A DNA stretch of 64,000 nucleotides from Adiantum capillus-veneris (Eukaryota > Streptophyta > Polypodiopsida > Polypodiales > Pteridaceae). The stretch covers positions 62,547,496 to 62,611,495 of the forward strand of contig CM043970.1 in the NCBI GenBank assembly GCA_014529385.2, given 5' to 3'. Both the position numbers and the translations under genes were made by a program. The notes under the pieces are model-generated. The model was not told the DNA's origin, searched no databases, and was given only the letters and a program-made list of their open reading frames with translations. Each line of letters begins with the position of its first letter. The first letter of the stretch is position 1. Shown piece after piece: positions 54,988 to 64,000 of this stretch.

Positions 54988-56290
54988 TATGAAAACATGG
55001 CTTCCATATTGAATAGGTGCTACTACTCCCATCGAGCAGATTGGCTACTTCAATATGTTAAGATGGGGGTGGAGTGCTCTCAAACTTTATTCAAATACTT
55101 GTCAATTTTGATCAAATTTCAAGGGAAGATCTATTACCAGAAGGAAAAAAAGTAGCTTGTTTTCGAGGAGCACCTATTTAAGGATCCTTTGTTTCAAAAC
55201 CTAACCAAATTGACATTAAGGATCCTTTGTTTCAAAACCTAGCCAAATTGACAGTGGGAAAACGCCAAAAAGATGTCAACAAAATTAACCCAAGGGTATG
55301 GGACATGCTTACAAGGAGGATACATGTAGCAACTAAAAGAACAAGGCCAAGATCATTATTTTAAATAGTGAAAAGCCAAAGCAAAAATTGAAGAGCTATC
55401 ATGTTTAAAACAAATGGGACTAGCCATAGAGTTAGAACATGAGAAATGGCCTGAACTGAAGGAAAAACTGGCTAATCATCAACTCGAAGAAGCTAAAAGG
55501 CACGATTAATAACAAGAGAACTTCATCTCAAACCAAAAACTGCAAACAAAACACATTTTTAGGGCTCTTAAAGTCAGAAGAAGTCAAGGGACTATCAGTT
55601 AAATAACATATGAGTTGGGAAATGAGACTTGAGACCCAAACAGAATGTCCAAATTGATGCATGAACTTTAAGCTCAATTATAGGGCAATGAAAGGATATG
55701 GCTATAGTTGTCAAAGAAGCAAGTGTTTTGCTACTTAACAACATCACTAAAATTTTAACACCAATTGAAGTTGATGTCCTGAAAAAGAAAATCAATGAAG
55801 ATGAATAGGGAAGAGCATTGCACAAATTAGGCAAGGAAAGTTTTCCAAGGTGGGATGGATTAACAACAAAATTCTTTAAAAGGAACTTGGGGAAGACCTA
55901 AAGTCTCCTATTACTCTTAGCTGGTGAAGAAATTCATGATAGAGAAAACACTTGATACAAGCATAAAAAGAGGTCGCATTAAACCCATACCTAAGCAGAT
56001 GTGCTGCTCTCAACTAAAGCGCTGGAGTCCTATCTCAATGATGATAGTTTCTTACAAAAGTTGTGGCCCTTAGGTTGTCCCCAGTCTCTTGGGGAAAGTA
56101 ATCAGCCATCACCAACATGGTCAATCTACGAACACCCTCGCAAAAATGGTTGGCATTGGGGTGTGTGCATGGTTAGGTGGACTCAATACCTATGTCCCGG
56201 ACATTGGAGGTGGAGAGGTAGCTTCTTGCATATCAAAGCAGGAACCAAGAGAAGAGTTCTAAATAAAACTTTAAAGTTTCAAAGCGTGGA
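54988..56290 (+). pseudogene. LINE-2 ORF2 fragment (endonuclease end, linker, RT start)
   Basis: YENMASILNRCYYSHRADWL then TLFKYLSILIKFQ (SDHLPILIKF-like endonuclease end), LFKDPLFQNLAKLTVGKRQK, AIELEHEKWPELKEKLANHQ, KTKHIFRALKVRRSQGTI-type linker, then in other frames ALHKLGKESFPRWDGLTTKF and KRWSPISMMIVSYKS (the RT entry of plant LINEs: LGKxSSPGWDGLT and WRPISL). A 38-bp tandem duplication (55180-55217, 55218-55254) lies in it. Many stops and frameshifts. It is the right half of the LINE interrupted by gypsy-2. Confidence 0.72.
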
Positions 56291-56870
56291 CATTTATGAT
56301 TAAAATATTTCCATGACCTTTGGCAATTTCGTAGTTTGCTCCCTCCATGCCCCTGGAGAACTTTCAAACAAAATTAGTCGGATGTCTCTCTCTCTCTCCT
56401 TCTCTCTCTCTCTCTACATGCACAGACACCTTTCTCTCTCCTTCTCTCTCTCTCTCTCTCTACATGCACAGAAACCAAGCACAGGGCATAGAAGCTTCTC
56501 TACGAACCAAATGCAGAAGGGGAGTTTCTTACAAAGTTGGTAGTCTTGCAGGAGCATTTGCACATAAGCTTCTTTTCCAGGCAAAGACAAACACTGAAGG
56601 GGAGTTTTGCAAGAGGTTTTGCAGAGAAGATGTTTTGATTTTTTTTTCCAATTGGCAAGCAGCTAGAGCAGCTTTTCGAGCTAAGCATAGAGGGTGTTGG
56701 TAGTGAAGCAGGAGGTTTCAAGAAACAACTATAGCTAAAACTACAACTACAACTTATACATTGCAGGAAGTGTGGTCAGCATCCACTCTTTGCCACATAT
56801 CAAGAAGGCCATGGTGGGAAGATAACCACGTCTTGACCTTACAAGTGGTAGGACTTTAACTTCGGTCTAC
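56291..56870. other. Short microsatellites, possible gene upstream region
   Basis: Two (CT)n blocks each followed by TACATGCACAGA (about 56,383-56,428 and 56,436-56,473). No domain seen. It may contain earlier exons or the promoter of the gene that follows. Confidence 0.4.
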
Positions 56871-57732
56871 ATGGAACCCGCCTTGAGCGGAGTAGCCTCA
56901 AGCATTGGATCAACATTGGTTCCAGCACCCTTGGGTAACGGGTTTATTGGAGAAAGAAACAGGAATGCATCTATGGAAACAATATTGATTGGGGCATCGG
57001 CAAGTTTTGGAGCAGTGATAATACATGGAACAGCATGTGTTGAAGCTCCCTTAGGTTTTGGAGCATGTGCAAACCATGCCGGCATTTGTGAGTGTGCAAA
57101 ATGTAGAAGGCTTGCTGCCAGAAGTTATGAAGCTCGTAGAAAGAGAAAGTATCATCGCAAGCTCAAGAAAAGTCAGAACCAATATCCATCTTGTCCGATT
57201 ATTGCAAAATGCCAAGCTATCGCAAAGCATATTGTCACATATTTCAAACAACACACAAGAGGCCTTGACAACGAGACAAAGGAATCCATCATGAAGGATG
57301 TGCTGAATGATGGTTGCATGCATGGGCTCAAAGTTGAGACACGAGAGAATCCAGTGCTGGTGGGTTTCAAGGACACTCTTTCCACCATCAAGAAACCCAG
57401 GAGCACGAAAGAATTGTTTCTTAAGAGGGCAACTATCATGATGGCCATGAGAGCACCGGCCCCAAACATTTATGCAGCTTCAAAACTTCTAGGGACACAC
57501 CGTAGAAACTTCTACGTAGCAAGAGAGAAATTAAAATGAATCCTTGCCATTGCATTTATGGGAGCGACAGGAACGCACAAAGGATGCAATCTCTGATGAG
57601 GTCAAGGAATTGGTGCTCTCCTTCTAGACAGAGAATACGCGTGTCTCTCCGAACAAGAAGGATGTGTGCCGAAGACGAATCAAGAGAAAATTGTGGCAAA
57701 AGCATCCTATGCATCTTCTAGAGCAACTCCAA
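56871..57732 (+). pseudogene. Gene of an unnamed family, 5' exon
   Basis: A 222-codon ORF (from MEPALSGVASSIG) with a cysteine cluster, NHAGICECAKCRRLAARSYE, a basic stretch (RRKRKYHRKLKKSQ), KHIVTYFKQHTRGLDNETKE, and LKRATIMMAMRAPAPNIYAA. At 57,537 a one-base change in AAAA shifts the frame to LPLHLWERQERTKDAISDEV, KELVLSF, a TAG where tryptophan fits, TENTRVSPNKKDVCRRRIKR and HPMHLLEQLQ. The exon would end at 57732 before GTGAAT. From memory, the TRVSPNKKDV segment and what follows recur as orphan ORFs in plants and animals. It looks transposon-derived, but I cannot name the family. Confidence 0.55.
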
Positions 57733-58963
57733 GTGAATGTTTTCTGCATTCTGATGTTCTTTTGCACTTCAAAAAGAGTCCTGAGATTACATTATATTCA
57801 TTGGTAGCTGTAAGATGTGGTGGGATAAATACGGTAATCAGCCCTATGGTGGCATCCACCTTCTGGTTTTCATGATTCCTATCATTGGAGTGATATGCGG
57901 CAGGCCGTCAGTGCTGATACAAGCTTAGTTCTTGCTGCATATCTACAGGAATGGTTTTCATAGTCACCAGATTGTGTGAGGTAAGGGTGGTAGCTATCAA
58001 TTTTAAGGAAGAAGTCATTGATATGATTCCTTGTCAATCAGCATGCACCTTATAACCTGGGATGTCGACCTACTATATACCTTAGTATCTTCAGAACTCA
58101 TTGTCTTGGTGGCTACCTAATCTATAAGATGTATTGAGTGTAGCTACTTACTAGTAGGCATCCAGGATGGTAGTTATAGTGTTTCTTGTAGTAGAAATTT
58201 GTTGGTCTGGTAGCTAGGTTTTCCCAGCTGGTGGGGTTGTAGTAAAATTTTTTTTGGTGTGGTAGCTAGGTTTTCCCATCAGGTGGTGTTTGAGCACAAT
58301 GTAGCAATTCAGGTCAAGAGGTGGATATTTTCCCTTTTCACATGACAATATGTCCTTGGTAGCTACCTTTTGTAAGTACCTTGCTTGGTAGCTATCCCAT
58401 TATTTGTGGTGGGGTGTGCTCATGAGGTGGCTACAATGACATGGATTTCAATATTTCTTGAGAGCAACACAATTATGGTCTAGGTAGCTACCCATGCATT
58501 TGGTTTGCAGCCTCCCAAGGTAGGGCGTGACGAATCCCTTGCTACCTTCCATACAGGGTAGCTATCCCCTAGGATTCAACTTGCTATTGGTTGAAGATTA
58601 TAGTCAGGTAGCTACCACTCTACCTTCATTTTTGGTTGGGTGCTATATGGTGGTAGGTGCATGAAACTGGTACACTAACAAATCATACAGGTAGCTACCC
58701 CCTAGGTGGTGGCAACTTGAAAAAGAGCTCATCAAGGAGGCTAGTTTGGTGACAGGTGGCTATAGATTGCATGACGCTTGCTAGCTTCCTGTATTAGGGA
58801 AGGTATTTTGAAGTGCATAGTTTCCATCAAATATACTTAAGCTGACTAGGCCATAAGTAGGTACAATCAAGTGCATAATAGAAATAGGTCAACAATTTTT
58901 TTATACTTGTTGCTTAAACCGTTCTCATATGGATGCGAAGTCCAAAGGTTTGCATGTTTATAG
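57733..58963 (+). other. Probable 1.23-kb intron carrying palindrome array
   Basis: Donor CAA|GTGAAT at 57733 and acceptor GTTTATAG at 58963 join LLEQLQ to VEFFLQFQRAHPNVKIG in phase, giving a continuous protein that matches the family order. The intron is unusually rich in GGTAGCTACC-type palindromes (separate entry). Confidence 0.5.
57989..58760. repeat. GGTAGCTACC palindrome array 1 (intronic, irregular)
   Basis: About 14 occurrences of GGTAGCTACC or one-base variants: 57989, 58109, 58140, 58169, 58209, 58261, 58358, 58387, 58426, 58483, 58557, 58607, 58690 and 58755. Exact copies are at 58358, 58483, 58607 and 58690. Spacing is irregular (26-120 bp). Two copies share the longer context TGGTAGCTAGGTTTTCCCA. 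Confidence 0.85.
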
Positions 58964-60787
58964 GTAGAATTCTTCCTTCAATTTCAAAGAGCCCATCCAA
59001 ATGTGAAGATTGGGAAACGAAATTTCGAGAAACTGAAGCCATACTTTGTCCGCAAACTTAAGGATAGGTACACGTGCTGCTGCATAACACATGTCCAGAT
59101 GTCTTTTTTGAGAGATTCCTTAAACCAAATAAGGCAAGGTTATCTTGGCTTGCATTCTGTCAGCTGTACTTGCCAATGTAAAATTTGTGGGGCCACTGAC
59201 AAGTGCAATGCATGTGCTCAAACCTACAACAGTATGATGGTACTATGGGAATCTATTGTGTGTCCGAAGTCTGAAAGTGCCAGCCATCACAATACAAAAT
59301 GTTTAATGGGAGAATGCTCTATTTGAGGACCAGAAAAAATGCCTGCATGCCGAAGGGAAGAATCACAGACACGATGCATCATGACAGTCAAGATATTCGA
59401 GGAGGTCGAAGTTGGACAAACAGATGCCGAGAAAAAGAAGAAGAGGAAAGTCCTTTCATTCGAGATGAATAGCAAAGAGCTTCTGGTTTTGTTTAGGGAT
59501 CACTTGAAGAAGTATATCCAACATAACTCTGTGTATAGATGGCAGGATGAGCAATTCAAACAGTGTCTTCTAGTTTTTCCAGAAACGGTGGTATTGTCTG
59601 TAGTGGACTTTGTAGTGAACTACACGTTCAAAGAGCAGAACGAGATTCAAACAATGCACTAGTACTTTGATCAGGTCACAATATTTGTCCACATCACCTA
59701 TATCCGCGTTGCAGGAGTGGTCCAAAAATATTATCACTTCTACATATCAGATGAAAAGACTCATGATACTCTTTTTTTCCAGCATTTTTCATGCTACATC
59801 ACCAATGGTTGCAACAACTTGGCATAGCAGTCCAAGAACATTGGGTGTGGTCAGCCTCTCAATTCAAAGCCAAGAGGCCTTTTTACTTTGTTGCTAGGTA
59901 TGCCACTCTAACAGGGGCTCTTATGACATGGAATTTTTTAGGATCAGGTCATAGAAAAGGTGAGCATGATGGAGCAGGGGCTGTCATCAAACGTCGTCTC
60001 ACTCATGAGCATTTGAAGCCAAATGGAGTAAACTCCAGTGTGCACATGAAGTTGTAGCATGCTTGAGGGAGACCATGTCTACAGGCGCGCAGAGGCTTCT
60101 TATCCATCAAAGACCAGGCTAGTATCACGAGTGTTTTGGGAGATCAAGTTAGATGAGGTCGATCGAAGTAAGGCATCGGATTGTAAGGTTGTCCCTAATG
60201 CATGGAGCATTCATTGCGTAGCTGGTTATTTGCTGACAAATGGGAGAGCTCTGAGAAGTAGGACACTATCATGCTTTTGTAGTGCATGTATGCACGGTCT
60301 TTGTAGGAGATGCTCCAATTTTGCGCATGTGGGGTCTTGGGAGTACGTTTTGATTGATCCCACGGATGACTTTGAGGCGGAGGAACAAACAGACAATCCA
60401 GCCTATGAAGGACATTATGACGCCCTAATAGATGTTCTGCATGTAGATGATAACTTTGCTATTGCTGCAAGTGCAAACAATGAAGAGCTTGCAGACTTCT
60501 ATTTGTTGAAGTGCATGGGAGAGAAGTCATGCATTGAGTCTCCAATTACCAATTCTTGGGGTAATTGTTGCTTGCAAGGATCTTATGTGGTCAAGGGACT
60601 TTGGTACGAGTAGGGATCTGGAAATCCACATGAATACAAGCTCTTGCACTCGAAGCCTGAAGTCTATATGTTATCACACCTTGTGAGAGCTATCAAGTTT
60701 CCCATGGAGAGAATTGACCGCAACTTGTTTATGATGTCCCCCGATGTATATGAGGCTGTTTACAATAGCATTCCCTTTGATACATAG
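58964..60787 (+). pseudogene. Gene of an unnamed family, 3' part
   Basis: VEFFLQFQRAHPNVKIGKRN, FEKLKPYFVRKLKDRYTCCC, then paired cysteines (SCTCQCKICGATDKCNAC; GECSI-stop-GPEK), KELLVLFRDHLKKYIQHNSV, VVDFVVNYTFKEQNEIQ, and after stops/frameshifts VQEHWVWSASQFKAKRPFYF and LGSGHRKGEHDGAGAVIKRR. The last two look like a decayed WSDGCxxQFK and SGHGKGxxDGxGA pair, which I take for the core of a DDE-like nuclease. The C-terminus is VYEAVYNSIPFDT, stop at 60785-60787. Stops at 59324, 59660 and 60611 replace Cys, Trp and Gln. Probably a transposase of an uncharacterised DNA transposon group. Confidence 0.55.
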
Positions 60788-61979
<1,192 letters not shown>

Positions 61980-62325
61980 GGGTAGCTACCATTAGACAAC
62001 AGTCAGGTACCATGTAGAAATAGGTATCTACCAGAAAGAAACAGATAGCTGCCACATAGAGCTACCATGCAGATAAAGCTAGCTACCATGCTAATACCAA
62101 ATAGCTACCAGTAATGAGCAGCTAGCTACCATGCTGACTCAATAGATAGCTACCAGTAATAAGAAGCTAGCTACCATGCAGAAAATAGATAGCTACCAAT
62201 CTTAAACAGGTAGCTACCATGCAAAAATAGATAGCTATCAGTCAAGAATAGGCAGCTACCATGCAGAAAATAGAGCTAACATTCATAAACAAGCAGCTAC
62301 CATGCAGAAATAGACATCTACCATA
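61980..62325. repeat. GGTAGCTACC palindrome array 2 (regular)
   Basis: About 16 units of 21-23 bp with core TAGCTACCA; the first (61981-61990) is the exact palindrome GGTAGCTACC. Two unit forms alternate, GATAGCTACCAGTAATAA and GCTAGCTACCATGCAGAAAA, making a roughly 44-bp higher-order repeat. The same core as array 1, 1.2 kb downstream of the preceding gene and about 270 bp beyond the 3' end of the phosphatase pseudogene on the other strand. Confidence 0.88.
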
Positions 62326-62589
62326 CAACAAGATTTATACTGATGGCATTTGCAAGGAGGAGACAACACAGTTGACTAAGATTTAAAAATTTCAACTCAA
62401 TTACAAATTACTTGAAGTACCGCGTATCATTTCCCAACAAAATCACAAATGCCAAGAAGTATGAGATATTCATTTTAGTAAGAAGCCAGTTTTACAGTTT
62501 CAAGAAGGCTGATATAAATAGGTCAATGATACAAAAAGGGGTTATCAACTCCCATTGGTTGTTTACACAAGTACATAGGCCCAAACCTA

Positions 62590-63350
62590 AACTTGGTCTC
62601 TTACGACCGAGTCGCTTTTCTCTGTGACCAAAATTTGATAACATATTGGAAAACCTGGTCCTTCTCATTCGATATCATGTGCATCCTGACATACTGATCA
62701 GGATCTTGCACATAGTTTCACCCCTTTAGCCACGGCAATAGAGTGTTCGTGAGGTAGCTAGGATCCTGTGATTCGTCATCCGATTGAAATGTTGGTGGAC
62801 ATATCATGGTTGTATCACTGTTGATAATATTTTTGTACCATGTATCGTCCACCATAAGAATTGATGACCCCCTCCAATCTAGTCTCCTTTTTAAGAGCTC
62901 CGATAATCCCTTTACAAAAACTGGTTTTGCTTCTCCGCCTTGCAGCTCTCTTATATCAGTAAGTCTGAAAGGCAATTGGACGCAGTTAGTTTGGCAAAAT
63001 TGCTCTTTCCAGATTTTGGGGTGCATCCCGCTTAGGCAACCCTTAAGTGTAATATTCATGTTTCTGTAAGTGCAGCTGGACTAGATGCAAAGGTGAAAGA
63101 TGTCTGCGAATTCACGAAGAAATTGAAGCACATCTGCCCTGATTATGAAAAAGGTTCCACGGTCACTGCCTCCCTTTAACACTTTTCGACAGAGAAAATA
63201 TTTGGTTCTCGAAGGGATCTCTGGATTTGGGTATCTTCTCAAGAGAGCCCCATTCATGTCTAATACCAGGACTTTTTGAGTAGGACAGGTTGGAGGTGGC
63301 GTACCCTCCATCAGCAGAGCAGTCACAATTCTAATTGGGAAAGGCATTAG
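62590..63350 (-). pseudogene. FCP1-like HAD phosphatase, catalytic exon
   Basis: Minus strand. TQKVLVLDMNGALLRRYPNP carries the HAD motif I (DMNGA; DLNG is usual in this plant group). FFIIRADVLQFLREFADIFH leads to IFHLCI-stop-SSCTYRNMNI, where the stop (63081-63083) replaces the tryptophan of the IWSS motif. Then come MHPKIWKEQFCQTNC, EAKPVFVKGLSELL, the motif with WRGSSILMVDDTWYKNIINS (VDD, metal-binding), PPTFQSDDESQDPSYL and LLPWLKG-stop-NYVQDP, the second stop (62718-62720) also replacing tryptophan. The C-terminus is SQRKATRS. The family dephosphorylates Ser/Thr in proteins such as RNA polymerase II tails. One frame throughout, two stops: a recent pseudogene. Confidence 0.78.
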
Positions 63351-63371
63351 AACATCCTTCCACCTTTTTGT

Positions 63372-63767
63372 TCAGGAACTTACATCTTTCTGTAACTCTA
63401 ACGAATGCACTTCTTTCGGAGGCTCTGGCTGCACATCTTGCCCCAAAGGGGAATCTTTCTGAGCATCACCGATAGGGACGAAGTCTGGAGGGGCCGCTGG
63501 GTGCACATGCGTGGATGCCCCGAGAGTAGGATCCTGTGATTCATCATTAGACATTGTACCACTCTTCATGTCAGTGCCTTCCTTGCTAGGAAAAATAGCC
63601 AAAGATTGTATAGGTAGGAGCAGCTCTTTGGTGTTTTTGTTGTGTTGGAAAAACCTGTGCATCGTAAAGTAGACAAGATATTCAAAACCGCTTCCAATCC
63701 TTGGGGCATTACCCATTTCCACCTGTTGTAGCCCAAGTTTGAGTTCCTCTAAACAAACAGAACGCAA
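63372..63767 (-). pseudogene. FCP1-like gene, upstream exon
   Basis: Upstream exon on the minus strand: EELKLGLQQVEMGNAPRIGS, EYLVYFTMHRFFQHNKNTKE, then a Pro/Asp-rich linker ending SLELQKD. It is preceded by an acceptor with a good pyrimidine tract (TTCTGTTTGTTTAG near 63,752) and followed by a donor GTAAGT at about 63,380. Joining in phase to GTPPPTCPTQKVLVLDMNG via GAG at about 63,305 gives a continuous product. It has no recognised domain and was assigned by splicing logic. Confidence 0.5.
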
Positions 63768-64000
63768 GAGTCACAAAGTTGCAATATTAATTTTTCTATA
63801 GAGAAAATGGATCTCACCTCAATGGACAAGGCATCAAAAGACACATGCACCACATCACAAGTCACATAAAAAAACACTTTGACATGAAAGATGAACTCCA
63901 GGTTGATCCAAACGTTCTATTGTTACATTACGAAAGGATTGTGGTACAAAGAAGGATAGTGGTTTGATACAAAAAGGATGGTACAACCAAAAAGGCTCAT
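63768..64000 (-). other. Possible intron and earlier exon of the FCP1-like gene
   Basis: A donor-like GAG|GTGAGATCC lies at about 63,817 on the minus strand after an open stretch (FHVKVFFYVTCDVVHVSF...DALSIE). The reading phase does not match the next exon, so the assignment is tentative. It runs to the window edge. Confidence 0.3.

Noticed and set aside
61980-62325. CRISPR-like array
   Set aside because: Spacers are not unique (two unit types alternate), the repeat core is only 8-10 bp, and the context is a plant nuclear genome.

Overview
The window looks like nuclear DNA of a land plant with a large, repeat-rich genome. The evidence is Ty1/copia and Ty3/gypsy retrotransposons primed by initiator-Met tRNA (TGGTATCAGAGC), a chromodomain gypsy, plant-type CACTA and hAT transposases, LINE ORF2 fragments, spliced genes and very long (CT)n/(GA)n tracts. 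The gypsy remnant at the left end has a gag of the Tcn1 chromovirus type. From memory that type is commoner in bryophytes, lycophytes and fungi than in flowering plants, so a seed-free plant is my weak guess. There is no sign of bacterial or organellar DNA: I found no operons, rRNA or intact tRNA genes.

Layout. 1-5.4 kb: minus-strand gypsy remnant whose LTR carries a complete 2.7-kb gag-only LTR element with target-site duplication CTTGT. 5.5-7.3 kb: copy 3 of a non-coding repeat here called A, split by a TA-flanked TIR element (E1). 8-13.3 kb: two decayed copia elements, the first split by copy 2 of repeat A. 13.3-19.5 kb: a copia 3' LTR split by a complete 5.9-kb CACTA transposon that carries a fragment of a heavy-metal-associated (HMA) domain gene. 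19.5-26 kb: simple repeats, a SINE-like unit, one arm of an inverted repeat pair and a LINE fragment. 26.5-36.2 kb: a hAT transposase gene cut into three pieces by repeat A copy 1 and a 5.5-kb copia element. 36.2-37.5 kb: minus-strand protein-kinase pseudogene. 37.5-43.1 kb: tandem repeats, a 139-bp (CT)n tract and the second arm of the inverted pair. 43.1-44.1 kb: minus-strand copia fragment. 44.7-56.3 kb: a LINE split by a 10.2-kb minus-strand chromodomain gypsy, itself carrying TIR element E2. 56.9-60.8 kb: a decayed multi-domain gene of a family I cannot name, with an intron full of GGTAGCTACC-type palindromes. 62.0-62.3 kb: a second, regular array of the same motif. 62.6-63.8 kb: minus-strand FCP1-like HAD phosphatase pseudogene.

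Most coding capacity belongs to mobile elements, nearly all broken. Inferred stop changes are mostly C-to-T on one strand or the other (CAG to TAG, CGA to TGA, TGG to TAG), as expected from deamination of methylated DNA. Nesting gives a relative order: LINE before gypsy-2 before E2; hAT before repeat A1 and copia-4; copia-3 before CACTA; gypsy-1 before the gag-only element. The least explained items are the GGTAGCTACC arrays with their neighbouring gene, the HMA cassette inside the CACTA element, repeat family A, and the E1/E2 family.
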